Shown: positions 45,681 through 54,458, counted from the first letter of the stretch. The stretch: 64,000 bases of DNA from Leifsonia sp. EB41 (GCF_041262565.1 NZ_JBGCCJ010000001.1:2852001-2916000), one strand, 5' to 3'. Made by a program: numbers and translations. Notes: generated by a model from the sequence alone, not told the origin.

Positions 45681-46514
45681 TCAGCGGTCGCCGCGTCGCC
45701 CCTGGATGTTGGTCGTGATCTCCGCGGCGGCCTGGCGGACCTGGAAGGCGAGCGACTCCGTTGCGCCGGCGTCGTAGCGCGCCTCGGGGATCGACACGCC
45801 CGCTGCGCCGATGACCTCTCCCGACGGCCCGAAGACCGGGGCCGCGATCGCGACGGCGCCCTCGATGCGCTCGCCGTGGGTGATCGCGTAGCCCTCCTTG
45901 CGGACGGTCTCCAGGCGCTCGAGCACCTTCTCGGGCTCGATGACGGTGCGCTCGGTGAGCGGTTCGAGCGGCCCGGCGGCGACCTCGCGTCGCACCGCGT
46001 CGGGAAGGTACGCGAAGATCGCCAACCCGCTGGCGCCGCCGTGCAGCGGCAGCCACTGCTGCAGGGGCAGGGCGTAGCGGAGGGGATGCGGCGACTCGAT
46101 CGAGAGGGTGAACATCATCTCGCGGCGCTGTTCGCTGTACAGCGAGAAGAACGCCGACTCGCCGGTCTGCTCGACGAGGCGGCGGAGCACGCCCTCGGAG
46201 AGGTCGTGGACCGGATACCGGCTGGTCGTGAGCCAGGCCAGCCGCAGGAACTCGAGCCCGAGCCGATAGGACGTCCCGCTCTCGGCGCGGCGGACGAGTC
46301 CGAGGCGCTCCAGGTCGGTCACGAGCCGGTGCGCTGTGCTCGGGCTCACGCCGAGGCGCCCGGCGAGTTCGCGGACACCGTGGGTGTCCTGCTTGCTCTC
46401 GATCATGTACGTGAGCAGTTCGACGCCTCGGGCCAGCGGCTGGCGGCGGCGGCCGACTTCTTCGGCGTCGCTCTCGACCGCGTCCTTGACCATGCTCATC
46501 GTCCATCCGTTCAT
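45681..46514 (-). CDS. IclR-family regulator of the degradation cluster
   Basis: About 277 residues; ATG 46514 (MNGWTMSMVK) is chosen, but ATG 46499 with GGATGG before it is as good. The winged helix is LARGVELLTYMIESKQDTHGV to GVSPSTAHRLVTDLERLGLV; the ligand domain has FFSLYSEQRREMMFTLSIES and AAPVFGPSGEVIGAAGVS. It faces the SDR/CMD operon across a gap with TTGACA and the palindrome GAACAAATGTTC. Variants of that site occur before the MFS, reductase and perhaps second P450 operons, so it may govern the cluster. Confidence 0.9.
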   Translation of the reverse strand: MNGWTMSMVKDAVESDAEEVGRRRQPLARGVELLTYMIESKQDTHGVRELAGRLGVSPSTAHRLVTDLERLGLVRRAESGTSYRLGLEFLRLAWLTTSRYPVHDLSEGVLRRLVEQTGESAFFSLYSEQRREMMFTLSIESPHPLRYALPLQQWLPLHGGASGLAIFAYLPDAVRREVAAGPLEPLTERTVIEPEKVLERLETVRKEGYAITHGERIEGAVAIAAPVFGPSGEVIGAAGVSIPEARYDAGATESLAFQVRQAAAEITTNIQGRRGDR

Positions 46515-46540
46515 CGGCGCGGGGCGTGCGGTGCCCCGGC

Positions 46541-46598
46541 TTGACATTCATCCGCTTGCAGGCAATCCTATTGGCGTCGCCCAACAGAACAAATGTTC
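46541..46598 (+). promoter_or_regulatory. Promoter and IclR-like palindrome before the SDR operon
   Basis: TTGACA (46541-46546) is followed after 17-18 bases by a weak AT-containing -10 (46564-46569). The perfect palindrome GAACAAATGTTC occupies 46587-46598, just downstream of the expected start point, the position for a repressor. Confidence 0.6.
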
Positions 46599-46690
46599 CG
46601 TTGAACACGATACTAGCTGCGGACCGTCTGCGACCCTCATCGACGAGCGGTGGGTGCGGGCCCGGGTCTTCGATGGAGAGGAAACACGCC

Positions 46691-47488
46691 ATGTCGTCAG
46701 CAGAGCCTGCGGTCGCCACCCTGGAGACCCCCGACTCCCACCCGAAGAGAGTCGCGGTCGTCACCGGGGCCGCAGCCGGCATCGGGCGGTCCATCGCCGA
46801 GCGCCTCGCAGCAGACGGTTACGCGGTCGCCCTCATCGGCCGCACGCCGGGAACCGCGGCCGCCGCCGCGAGCGAGATCGCCGCGACCGGCGGCACGGCC
46901 GCCGGCTACGACGCCGACGTCGCCGACCGTGCGCAGGTGGACGCCGCCGTCGCGGCGATCCGCGCGGAGCTCGGCCCGATCGCGGTCGTCGTCGCCAATG
47001 CGGCGGTCGCCCCGCAGCAGGCGTTCCTCGAGATGACGCTCGAGCAATGGAACACGATCATCGACATCAACCTGACCGGCACGTTCAACACCGTGCAGTC
47101 GTGCCTGCCCGACCTGGTCGAGGCCGGTTGGGGTCGCGTGGTGCTGATCTCCTCGTCGAGCGCGCAGCGCGGCGCCCCGAAGATGGCGCACTACGCGGCC
47201 TCCAAGGGCGGCCAGCTGGCGCTGACGAAGGCGCTCGCCGTGGAGTTCGCGCGCACCGGTATCACTGTCAACACCGTCGTGCCGTCCTCCATCGACACCC
47301 CGAGCGTCGAGAAGAAGCGCGCGGACGGCAAGATTCCGTCGGCCGAGGACATGGCCAAGTACATCCCCGTCGGCCGGATGGGGACGGGCGCCGACATCGC
47401 CGGTGCTGTCTCCTACCTCGCCTCCGACGACACCTCCTACGTGACCGGCCAGACGATCGGCGTCAACGGCGGATCCTTCATCGGCTGA
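46691..47488 (+). CDS. Short-chain dehydrogenase/reductase
   Basis: 265 residues from ATG 46691 with GAGAGG upstream. TGAAAGIG loop, VANAAVA, Ser in LISSSSAQRG and catalytic YAASK, then NTVVPSSIDTP and the C-terminal YVTGQTIGVNGG. A classical SDR of the FabG-like kind; the residue after beta-2 is Arg (IGRTPG), which favours NADPH. Acts on a hydroxyl or keto group of the pathway substrate. Followed closely by the CMD-family gene. Confidence 0.88.
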   Translation: MSSAEPAVATLETPDSHPKRVAVVTGAAAGIGRSIAERLAADGYAVALIGRTPGTAAAAASEIAATGGTAAGYDADVADRAQVDAAVAAIRAELGPIAVVVANAAVAPQQAFLEMTLEQWNTIIDINLTGTFNTVQSCLPDLVEAGWGRVVLISSSSAQRGAPKMAHYAASKGGQLALTKALAVEFARTGITVNTVVPSSIDTPSVEKKRADGKIPSAEDMAKYIPVGRMGTGADIAGAVSYLASDDTSYVTGQTIGVNGGSFIG

Positions 47489-47503
47489 ACGGAGCCAAAC
47501 GAC

Positions 47504-48133
47504 ATGACCGACACCATCAAGACCTCGACCCCTCGGGTCCCGCCCCGCGCCACCGAGGACTGGACGGACGACGTCGACGACGCGTTCGCCGCCCTCCGGG
47601 CGCACGCTCCCGGAGAGGGCACGACCAACGAGCCCGCTGCACGGCCCAAGGCGAACATCCTCGGCATCTACGCCTGGCACCCGGCGTTCATCCGCGGCTG
47701 GTTGCCCTTCTCGAACCACCTGCGCCACTCGACGCTGTCGGACCGACACCGCGAGATCGCGATCCTGCGGACCACCTGGCTGGGCTACGGCGAGTACGAA
47801 TGGGCGCAGCACGTCTGGATGAGCACCGCCGGCGGCGCCCTGACCGAGGCCGAGGTCGCAGCGCTGTCCGAGGGCCCGGACGCCGAGCTCTGGTCCGCCG
47901 AGGACGCGGCGGTCGTGCGCGCGATCGACGAGATGCTCACCGGCGACAAGCTCGTGTCGGATGCCACGTGGAGCGAGCTCGAAGCGCAGTTCGAGCGCAA
48001 CCAGCTCATCGACTTCGTCTTCACGGTCGGCACCTACGAGATGCACTGCACGGCCTTCCGCAACCTCGGCCTGGAGCTGGAGGACGGGATGACCGGGTTC
48101 CCCGCCGACCACCGGCCACCCGCGGGACGATGA
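47504..48133 (+). CDS. Carboxymuconolactone decarboxylase (AhpD-like) family protein
   Basis: 209 residues. The core LRHSTLSDRHREIAILRTTWLGYGEYEWAQHVWM resembles the AhpD/CMD helical fold, but the C-x2-C redox pair is replaced by E-x-x-W-x-x-H, typical of the CMD-like branch without peroxidase function. N-terminal extension of about 60 residues. Often encoded with oxygenase pathways; exact reaction unknown. Its stop overlaps the HtaA-like gene start. Confidence 0.85.
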   Translation: MTDTIKTSTPRVPPRATEDWTDDVDDAFAALRAHAPGEGTTNEPAARPKANILGIYAWHPAFIRGWLPFSNHLRHSTLSDRHREIAILRTTWLGYGEYEWAQHVWMSTAGGALTEAEVAALSEGPDAELWSAEDAAVVRAIDEMLTGDKLVSDATWSELEAQFERNQLIDFVFTVGTYEMHCTAFRNLGLELEDGMTGFPADHRPPAGR

Positions 48134-48618
48134 ACGCCGTGACGGCGTCGGGCGCCGGGGAGCTGCGTTGGGCCGTGCGGGAGTCCCTGCTCGGCTACGT
48201 GACCCGGATCGCCCGCGGCACGTGCGAGGTGTCCGGCGGCGCGTCGGAAGGCGACGGGGGCGTCTTCGCCTTCCCTCTCCGGAGCGCGGTGCAGGAGGGT
48301 CCGGACTGGCGGCTGTCGTTCGCCGGATCCGTCCGCCTGCAGGCGCACCACGGGCTCATGGACATCTTGATCGCCGATCCGGAGATCGTCGTCGGTCCCG
48401 ACGGCGGGGTGCTGGCCACGCACCTCGCCGACCAGCCGGACGGGCTCCTGGCCGTCGTCGCCCTCGACGCCGCCGAGGCTGAGGCCGACGCTGCGGACCT
48501 GACGTGGACCGGAGTGCCCACTCACCTCGCGCCGGCTGCGGTCGACCTTTTCGGAACCGTGTATCCCGCAGGCGAGGAAATGGCCCCCATCGAGATGCGG
48601 ATCACGATAGATTCTTAA
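48130..48618 (+). CDS. HtaA-domain-like small protein without signal peptide
   Basis: 162 residues from ATG 48130, overlapping the previous stop. LRWAVRESLLGYVTRIA, SGGASEGDGGVFAFPL, FAGSVRLQAHHGLMDILIADPEIVV and the closing LFGTVYPAGEEMAPIEMRI match the layout of HtaA domains, which in corynebacteria bind haem at the cell surface. Here there is no signal peptide or membrane anchor, and it sits in a catabolic operon. It may be a cytosolic haem or hydrophobic-ligand binder serving the P450s, or an enzyme of unknown kind. The assignment rests on motif memory. Confidence 0.7.
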   Translation: MNAVTASGAGELRWAVRESLLGYVTRIARGTCEVSGGASEGDGGVFAFPLRSAVQEGPDWRLSFAGSVRLQAHHGLMDILIADPEIVVGPDGGVLATHLADQPDGLLAVVALDAAEAEADAADLTWTGVPTHLAPAAVDLFGTVYPAGEEMAPIEMRITIDS

Positions 48619-48620
48619 TC

Positions 48621-49316
48621 ATGTCTCAATCCGCACCGGATAGGGTGCCGCCCGTCCTTGCACCGCGACCCTCCGGAGAGCGCGGAAACCTGCGCGGAGA
48701 GGCCACCAGGCAGCTCATCCTCGACGCGGCGGAGCGGCTCTTCGCCGAGCACGGGATTTCAGCAGTTCCGCTGAGAGACATCGGAATCGAGGCAGGCCAG
48801 CGCAACCACGCCGTCGTCCAGTACCACTTCGGCGACCGCGACGGCCTGGTCAAGGCGCTGATGGAGTCCCGCGGCGCCGAGAGCGAGGCCGTGCGCACCG
48901 AGGTCGTCGCCGGGCTGATGGCGCGCGGTGAGGTCCCGCAGGTCTCGGACGTGGTGAGCGCCTTCGTACGGCCTCTCGCCATCCACATCCAGCCCGACAA
49001 CCACTACCTGGCGTTCCTCTCGCTCCTCATCACCGAGGAGGGCGGCTACGAGGGACTCGTGGGCGTCCACACTGGCGCGTCCGTCATCACCCTGCGGGCG
49101 CTGCTCAACCGGTTGATCCCCGAGATCCCGGCGCCCGTGCTGGAGGAGCGCTGGTGGGTCACGCTCACCAGCGCCGTCCACACGCTCGCCCGTTACCAGG
49201 CTGCGCAGCAGAAGCGCGCCCAGCTCGCGCGGATGGACATCCTGATCGACGACCTCATCGCATACCTGAGCGCAGGACTGATCGCGCCGCTGGTGCCGGG
49301 CGACCCCCGCGCCTAG
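48621..49316 (+). CDS. TetR-family regulator
   Basis: 231 residues from ATG 48621, two bases after the previous stop. Helix-turn-helix: RQLILDAAERLFAEHGISAVPLRDIGIEAGQRNHAVVQYHFGDRDGLVKALM; the rest is a helical ligand domain. It is the last gene of the SDR-CMD-HtaA operon and lies next to the convergent SDR gene. It may control the Baeyer-Villiger operon and its divergent SDR (promoter gap 50264-50443), but no palindrome there is convincing to me. Confidence 0.88.
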   Translation: MSQSAPDRVPPVLAPRPSGERGNLRGEATRQLILDAAERLFAEHGISAVPLRDIGIEAGQRNHAVVQYHFGDRDGLVKALMESRGAESEAVRTEVVAGLMARGEVPQVSDVVSAFVRPLAIHIQPDNHYLAFLSLLITEEGGYEGLVGVHTGASVITLRALLNRLIPEIPAPVLEERWWVTLTSAVHTLARYQAAQQKRAQLARMDILIDDLIAYLSAGLIAPLVPGDPRA

Positions 49317-49321
49317 TAGCC

Positions 49322-50263
49322 TCAGCCGGCCAGGTGCGCCATGAAACGTGACGCCCAGTCGTTGAGGCTGGCGGGCACGTAGTAGCCGTCGCGGTCGTTG
49401 ATCTCGTCCCAGTGGCCGGCGACCTCCTCGACGGTCGGCTCGCCGTCCGAGAGCCAGCCAGGAGTGATGCCGAGGAACCAGCGCGAGAAGCGCTTGGCGC
49501 CGGCGACGAGGATCTCACCGTTGACCGGGCACGACTCGTGCGAGAGGTACGCGACCATCGGGGAGACGAGGCCGGTCTCCATCGCCTGCGCCCGAGCCGG
49601 ATCGAGCGGGGCGGACGTGACGATGTTGGGCTTCGTCGCCGTCTCGCTGGGCCGGGTGATCGCGTTCGGTGCGATGGCGTTCACGAGGATGTTCTGCGGG
49701 CCGCCGGCGACCGCGAGGCTGCGCGTGAATCCGATCAGCGCGCCCTTCGCCGTGGCGTAGGCCAGGTTGTCTGCGAGCCCGAGCATTCCCGTCGAGACCG
49801 TGGTGATGACGCGTCCGTATCCCTGCTCCTGGAAGTGCGGCCAGGCCGCACGCGTGGTGTGCCAGGTGCCGCGCAGGTGCACGTCGAGCGTGCGCTCGAG
49901 GTTGTCGGCGTCGGCCTCCGGGAAGGTCGCCCAGCGCGAGATGCCGGCGTTGTTCACGACGATGTCGATGCGGCCGAACTCCCGGATCGCCGTCGCGACG
50001 AGCTCGTGGCAGTTCGCCTCGATTCCGACATCGCTGGTGTCGGCCACGGCTTCGCCGCCCGCGGCGACGATCTCGGCGACGACATCGTTCGCCGGCCCGT
50101 GGTCGCTGCCCACGCCCTCCTTGGAGCCGCCGAAGTCGTTCACGACGACCTTCGCTCCCCGGGAGGCGAGCAGCAGAGCGTGTGCGCGGCCGAGGCCTCG
50201 GCCGGCGCCGGTGACGAGGGCGACCCGTCCGTCGAATCGGAGGTCGGCTGGTGCGTTCATCAT
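49322..50263 (-). CDS. Short-chain dehydrogenase, (3R)-hydroxyacyl-CoA dehydrogenase-like
   Basis: 313 residues. VTGAGRGLGRAHALLLASRGAKVVVNDFGG is the start typical of peroxisomal MFE-2-like SDR domains, with Asp after beta-2 for NAD. VNNAGISR, catalytic YATAKGAL and a C-terminal extension of about 60 residues (EILVAGAKRFSRWFLGITPG) follow. Members oxidise 3-hydroxyacyl-CoA or cyclic alcohols. Divergent from the Baeyer-Villiger monooxygenase gene across a 180-bp gap. Confidence 0.88.
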   Translation of the reverse strand: MMNAPADLRFDGRVALVTGAGRGLGRAHALLLASRGAKVVVNDFGGSKEGVGSDHGPANDVVAEIVAAGGEAVADTSDVGIEANCHELVATAIREFGRIDIVVNNAGISRWATFPEADADNLERTLDVHLRGTWHTTRAAWPHFQEQGYGRVITTVSTGMLGLADNLAYATAKGALIGFTRSLAVAGGPQNILVNAIAPNAITRPSETATKPNIVTSAPLDPARAQAMETGLVSPMVAYLSHESCPVNGEILVAGAKRFSRWFLGITPGWLSDGEPTVEEVAGHWDEINDRDGYYVPASLNDWASRFMAHLAG

Positions 50264-50358
50264 TCTCCCTTGAAGTGAAGTGTCGACCCGATTTGATCAC
50301 AGGTACTGATTTTGCGCAACGCGCTCACGGCTGATCTGCCCTGCAATATCAGCACTTC

Positions 50359-50388
50359 TTGTCAGTTTTGAGCGATTGTGCTTAGATT
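50359..50388 (+). promoter_or_regulatory. Predicted promoter of the Baeyer-Villiger operon
   Basis: TTGTCA (50359-50364), an 18-bp spacer and TAGATT (50383-50388), about 56 bases before the ATG. The surrounding gap is distinctly AT-rich for this genome. Confidence 0.5.
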
Positions 50389-50443
50389 AACGAACGCCGA
50401 TGCGATGACGCTCGGCCGAGGACGAGAAGCGGGAGCAAGTCGC

Positions 50444-52078
50444 ATGACGAGCAGGAGTGACAGCGAAGTCGACGTCGAGGTACTGGTGATCGGTGCCGGA
50501 GTGGTGGGTATCTACGCCCTCTACCGAGCGCTCCAGGCAGGATTCACCGCGCAGACGCTGGAGGCCGGCGACGACGTGGGCGGCGTCTGGTACTGGAACC
50601 GCTACCCGGCCGCACGCTTCGACTCCGAGAGCTACACCTACGGCTACCTCTTCTCGAAGGAGCTCTTCGACGACTGGAAGTGGGAGGAGGAGTTCGCCAC
50701 CCAGCCCGAGATCGAGCGCTACCTCAACCACGTCGTCGATCGCTTCGCACTGCGCGACCACATCCGCACCGGACAGCGGGTCGTGTCCGCCACCTGGGAC
50801 GAGGACGGCACCCGCTGGGTGGTCACCACCGGCAAGGGTGAGACCGTCCGGGCCCGCTGGGTGATCTCGGCCACCGGCGGCCTGTCCGTCCCGCACTACC
50901 CCGAGGTGGAGGGCATCGACGACTTCCAGGGCGAGGGCCACCACACGGGAGCCTGGCCGCACACGCCGCTTGACTTCACGGGCAAGCGGGTCGCGATCAT
51001 CGGCAACGGCCCGAGCGGCGCCCAGATCCTGCCCGCGATCGTCGACATCGTCGAGCAGGTCGACCTGTACCAGCGCACCCCCACCTGGACGACACCGCTG
51101 AACAACGCACCGATGACCGACGAGAAGCGCGCCTGGCTCAGCGAGAACTTCGACCAGGTCGTGCACACCCTGAGCACCAGCCCCTCCGGCTTCCTGCACG
51201 CACCCGCCGGCAAGGTCTCGACCGAGGACTCTCCGGAGGAGCGCCAGGCGTTCTACGAGGAGATCTGGAAGGCGCCCGGCTTCGGCAAGCTCACGTCGAA
51301 CTACTACGACATGACGACGAACCGCGAGACCAACCTCGAGTTCTGCGCGTTCCTCGCCGACAAGATCCGCGGCATCGTGAAGGATCCCGTCACGGCGGAG
51401 CGTCTCATCCCCAAGGACCACCTGTTCGGCGCGAAGCGGCCTCCCTTCATACACAACTACTACGAGTCGTTCAACAAGCCGAACGCCTCGTTGATCGCGC
51501 TCCGCGAGACCCCGATCGTGCGCATCGACGCCAACGGGATCGAGACCAGCGAGGGCCACCGGGACTACGACATCATCGTCTACGCCACCGGGTTCGACTT
51601 CGGCACGGGAGCGCTTACCCGGATGGGCGTCCGCGGACGTGACGGCCTCGACCTCAGCACCGACTGGGAGGACGGGCCGTTCGACTTCGGGGGTTTCGCA
51701 GCTCACCGCCTCCCGAACTTCTTCTTCCCCGGCGGCCCGCACGGCGCCGGCGGAGGCAACTACCCGCGCTACTCGCAGGACCAGGTCGACTGGGTCGCCG
51801 ACACCATCGAGTACGCACGGGACAACGGGTTCGACCGCTTCGAGCCGACCGCCGAGCAGGAGGAGGGCTGGATGACCATGGTGGAGACCCTGGCGCCGCG
51901 CTCGATCTTCTCCGCCGAGCACAGCCACTACTACGGCGCGAACGTGCAGGGGAAGGTCCGCAAGTTCCTGCTCAACCCCGGCGGCCGGCCGAAGCTCCAC
52001 GAGATCCTCGACGAGATGACGTCGACGCCGGACTTCGGCGGCGCGCTGTCGGGCGCGCTCGAAAGCGTGAGCGCCTGA
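50444..52078 (+). CDS. Baeyer-Villiger flavin monooxygenase
   Basis: 544 residues from ATG 50444 (GGGAG upstream). First Rossmann loop GAGVVG (17-22), the Baeyer-Villiger fingerprint FQGEGHHTGAWP at 161-172, and the NADPH loop GNGPSG (187-192); GGVWYWNRYPAARFD at 47-60 is the cyclohexanone-monooxygenase type block. It inserts oxygen next to a ketone, giving an ester or lactone with NADPH and O2. In this cluster it probably opens the way to ring cleavage after P450 hydroxylation and alcohol oxidation. Its stop overlaps the next start (TGATG). Confidence 0.93.
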   Translation: MTSRSDSEVDVEVLVIGAGVVGIYALYRALQAGFTAQTLEAGDDVGGVWYWNRYPAARFDSESYTYGYLFSKELFDDWKWEEEFATQPEIERYLNHVVDRFALRDHIRTGQRVVSATWDEDGTRWVVTTGKGETVRARWVISATGGLSVPHYPEVEGIDDFQGEGHHTGAWPHTPLDFTGKRVAIIGNGPSGAQILPAIVDIVEQVDLYQRTPTWTTPLNNAPMTDEKRAWLSENFDQVVHTLSTSPSGFLHAPAGKVSTEDSPEERQAFYEEIWKAPGFGKLTSNYYDMTTNRETNLEFCAFLADKIRGIVKDPVTAERLIPKDHLFGAKRPPFIHNYYESFNKPNASLIALRETPIVRIDANGIETSEGHRDYDIIVYATGFDFGTGALTRMGVRGRDGLDLSTDWEDGPFDFGGFAAHRLPNFFFPGGPHGAGGGNYPRYSQDQVDWVADTIEYARDNGFDRFEPTAEQEEGWMTMVETLAPRSIFSAEHSHYYGANVQGKVRKFLLNPGGRPKLHEILDEMTSTPDFGGALSGALESVSA

Positions 52079-52404
52079 TGGCCGCGCGGGAGGCGCTCAT
52101 CGCGCTGGTCAACCCGGTCGACGGCCGGGACGAGGAGTTCCGCTCCTGGTACTGGGACGTCCACGTGCCGGCGGTTCTGCAGCTGCCCGGATTCGTCGGC
52201 GCGCGTGTCCTCCGGCTCGCGGAGGAGCCCGGTGGGGCGGCGCCGTTCCGCTACGGCACGATCTACGAGATCGACGGCTCGGCCGTGGACGCGCGGAACC
52301 GGATGTTCGGCGCGGGGCTGGGAATGAGCGACACGATGGACCTGAGCGCGATGATCGTCGCTCCGTACGTTCAGCGCGACGACGAGAGCGGCCGCGCGCT
52401 CTGA
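52078..52404 (+). CDS. Small dimeric alpha/beta-barrel-like protein
   Basis: 108 residues, coupled to the Baeyer-Villiger gene by a one-base overlap. The pattern NPVDGRDEEFRSWYWDVHVPAVLQLPGF is shared by small ferredoxin-like-fold proteins of the EthD/antibiotic-monooxygenase kind, which bind or isomerise hydrophobic ligands. It could be a lactone handler or a stabilising partner of the monooxygenase. Exact role unknown. Confidence 0.7.
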   Translation: MAAREALIALVNPVDGRDEEFRSWYWDVHVPAVLQLPGFVGARVLRLAEEPGGAAPFRYGTIYEIDGSAVDARNRMFGAGLGMSDTMDLSAMIVAPYVQRDDESGRAL

Positions 52405-52457
52405 GCGAGCGACACTGACGAGACGATCCCGCTTCAGAGAAGAACAGAGGACAACCC

Positions 52458-53486
52458 ATGAAGACCCTCACCGTCACCGGCCCCGGCACTGCCGAGCTCG
52501 TCGAGGTCCCGCAACCCGACGCGGGACCGCGCGACGTGGTCGTCGCCATCAAGGCGTGCGGCATCTGCGGCTCGGATGTCTACTACGTCCACCGCGGCGG
52601 TATCCCGCCCCGCGATGGACACACCCCGCTCGGCCACGAGCCGGCGGGCGAGGTCACCTGGGTGGGCGACGAGGTCGAGGGCGTCGCCGTCGGAGACCAC
52701 GTGGTGATCAACCCGATGGCGAACCGCGACGGCATCATCGGCAACGGGGGAGCCCAGGGGGCCCTGTCCGACGTCGTCGTGCTCTACGACGCGCAGGCGG
52801 GATCGCACTTCCGCGTCATCCCCTCGGACATCCCGTGGCATGTCGCAGCGCTCAATGAGCCGATGGCTGTCGCCTACCACGGCGTCAACCGCTCCGGCGC
52901 GGGTGAGGGGAGCAAGGTCGTCGTCTTCGGCTCCGGCCCGGTCGGGCTCGGCGCGGCCATCGGGTTCAAGTCGAATGGCGCTGCACACGTGGTCGTCGTC
53001 GATGTCGTCCCCCAACGGCTGGAGAACGCGCTCAAGGTCGGCGCGGACGCCGTCATCAACTCGGCCGAGGAGGACGTCATCCAGCGGCTGAAGGAGCTGC
53101 ACGGTGAAGCGCCCGGTTTCATGGGAGCGCCGAGCCGACCCGACACCGACGTGTACCTGGACGCCGCCGGCGCGCCCGTGGTGATCGAGACCGCGCTCGC
53201 CGCGGTCAAGCATCGTGGAGTCGTCACGATCGTGGCCGTCCACAAGAAGCCGGTCGAGATCGACCTCCAGGAGATCCTGACCAGCGAGGTCGACATCCGC
53301 ATGGCCATGGGTTACCCGACGGAGATCTTCGAAGTTACCGATTCGATCATCGCCAACGCCGACAAGTACGCGCACATCATCAGCGACCTCGTGCCCTTCG
53401 AGGAGGCCGTTCGCGCGGTGGAGCTCGCGTCCACCCCGGGCGCGACGGACAAAGTCGTGGTGGTCTTCGACGATACGAAAGGCTGA
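52458..53486 (+). CDS. Zinc-dependent alcohol dehydrogenase (MDR superfamily)
   Basis: 342 residues. Catalytic-zinc region KACGICGSDVYYVHRGG (Cys, near residue 35) and TPLGHEPAGEV (His-Glu), nucleotide loop GSGPVGLGAAIGF and Asp after beta-2 (VVVDVV), indicating NAD. The structural-zinc four-Cys loop is missing (NPMANRDGIIGNGGAQG stands there). It probably oxidises a ring alcohol to the ketone used by the Baeyer-Villiger enzyme. The thioesterase gene follows directly. Confidence 0.9.
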   Translation: MKTLTVTGPGTAELVEVPQPDAGPRDVVVAIKACGICGSDVYYVHRGGIPPRDGHTPLGHEPAGEVTWVGDEVEGVAVGDHVVINPMANRDGIIGNGGAQGALSDVVVLYDAQAGSHFRVIPSDIPWHVAALNEPMAVAYHGVNRSGAGEGSKVVVFGSGPVGLGAAIGFKSNGAAHVVVVDVVPQRLENALKVGADAVINSAEEDVIQRLKELHGEAPGFMGAPSRPDTDVYLDAAGAPVVIETALAAVKHRGVVTIVAVHKKPVEIDLQEILTSEVDIRMAMGYPTEIFEVTDSIIANADKYAHIISDLVPFEEAVRAVELASTPGATDKVVVVFDDTKG

Positions 53487-54458
53487 GTGCCCGTGTGTGC
53501 CGACGGTGCGGTGACCCTGCGTTTCCTTGTCTCTCCGTCCGACATGGATGCCGCCGGCGGCAGCGTGCAGGCCGGGCGGGTCCTGGAGTGGATCGACAAG
53601 GCGGGCTACGCGTGCGCCGTCGGGTGGAGCGGGTCGTACTGCGTCACCGCCTATGTGGGCGACGTGCAGTTCAGTCGCCCGATCTCGGCGGACTCCATCG
53701 TGGAGGCGCGGGCGCGGATCATCTACACGGGCCGGACGAGCATGCACGTGTTCGTGTCGATCGAGACGTCGGAACTGCGCAATCGTTCCTTCTCCGAGGC
53801 GACGCACTGCCTCCTCGTGTTCGTGGCGGTGGACCAGGACGGCACGCCGTGCGAGGTCCCATCTTGGGACCCGTGGAGCAGCGGTGACCGGACGATCTAC
53901 GCGCGCGCCGAGGCGCGGATCGAACCGCGCAAGGAGATCCGAGCGAAGATGCTCGAACTGCAGAGCATCGGCGCCGGCAGTGTCGCGCCGACCGTATTCC
54001 GGTTTCTAGCCAGCCCTGGTGACACGAACTGGGGCGGCAAAGTGCATGGCGGCACCGTGCTGAGGTGGATCGACGAGACCGCCTCGGCGTGCGCGGCGGG
54101 CTGGGCGTCGACCTCGGTCGTCGCGGTCTACTCGGGCGGGATCCACTTCTTCCGGCCGATTCCGATCGGCAATCTCGTGGAGATCGCAGCACGGCTGATC
54201 CACACGACCGCGCGGAGCATGCACATCAGCGTTGCCGTTCGATCGGCTCACCCGTCGACCCCGGGCGACCTGGAGCTCACGACTCAGTGCATCACGGTGT
54301 TCGTCGACAAGGCGTTGGACGGACATGCTGCACCCGTGCGGCAGCTGCCATTGCTGAGCGGCGACGACCGGGCGCTCGATTCGGTGGCCCGCGAGCTGAT
54401 CGACCTCCGGAGCGCGATGGCCGCTATTCCGTCCACCCTGGTCAGAAACACCGCCTGA
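53487..54458 (+). CDS. Double-hotdog acyl-CoA thioesterase
   Basis: 323 residues from GTG 53487, immediately after the dehydrogenase stop. Two hotdog repeats: first VSPSDMDAAGGSVQAGRVLEW with YVGDVQFSRPISADSIVE, second ASPGDTNWGGKVHGGTVLRW with YSGGIHFFRPIPIGNLVE. Only the second repeat has a clear N-W-G-G...H active-site set; the first reads DAAGG, so one half may be inactive. It would release CoA from acyl-CoA esters. Last gene of the oxygenase cluster. Confidence 0.85.
   Translation: MPVCADGAVTLRFLVSPSDMDAAGGSVQAGRVLEWIDKAGYACAVGWSGSYCVTAYVGDVQFSRPISADSIVEARARIIYTGRTSMHVFVSIETSELRNRSFSEATHCLLVFVAVDQDGTPCEVPSWDPWSSGDRTIYARAEARIEPRKEIRAKMLELQSIGAGSVAPTVFRFLASPGDTNWGGKVHGGTVLRWIDETASACAAGWASTSVVAVYSGGIHFFRPIPIGNLVEIAARLIHTTARSMHISVAVRSAHPSTPGDLELTTQCITVFVDKALDGHAAPVRQLPLLSGDDRALDSVARELIDLRSAMAAIPSTLVRNTA

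Noticed and set aside
50387-52000. 537-codon minus-strand frame over the Baeyer-Villiger gene
   Set aside because: The plus-strand gene has both Rossmann loops and the monooxygenase fingerprint; the antisense frame is a GC shadow.
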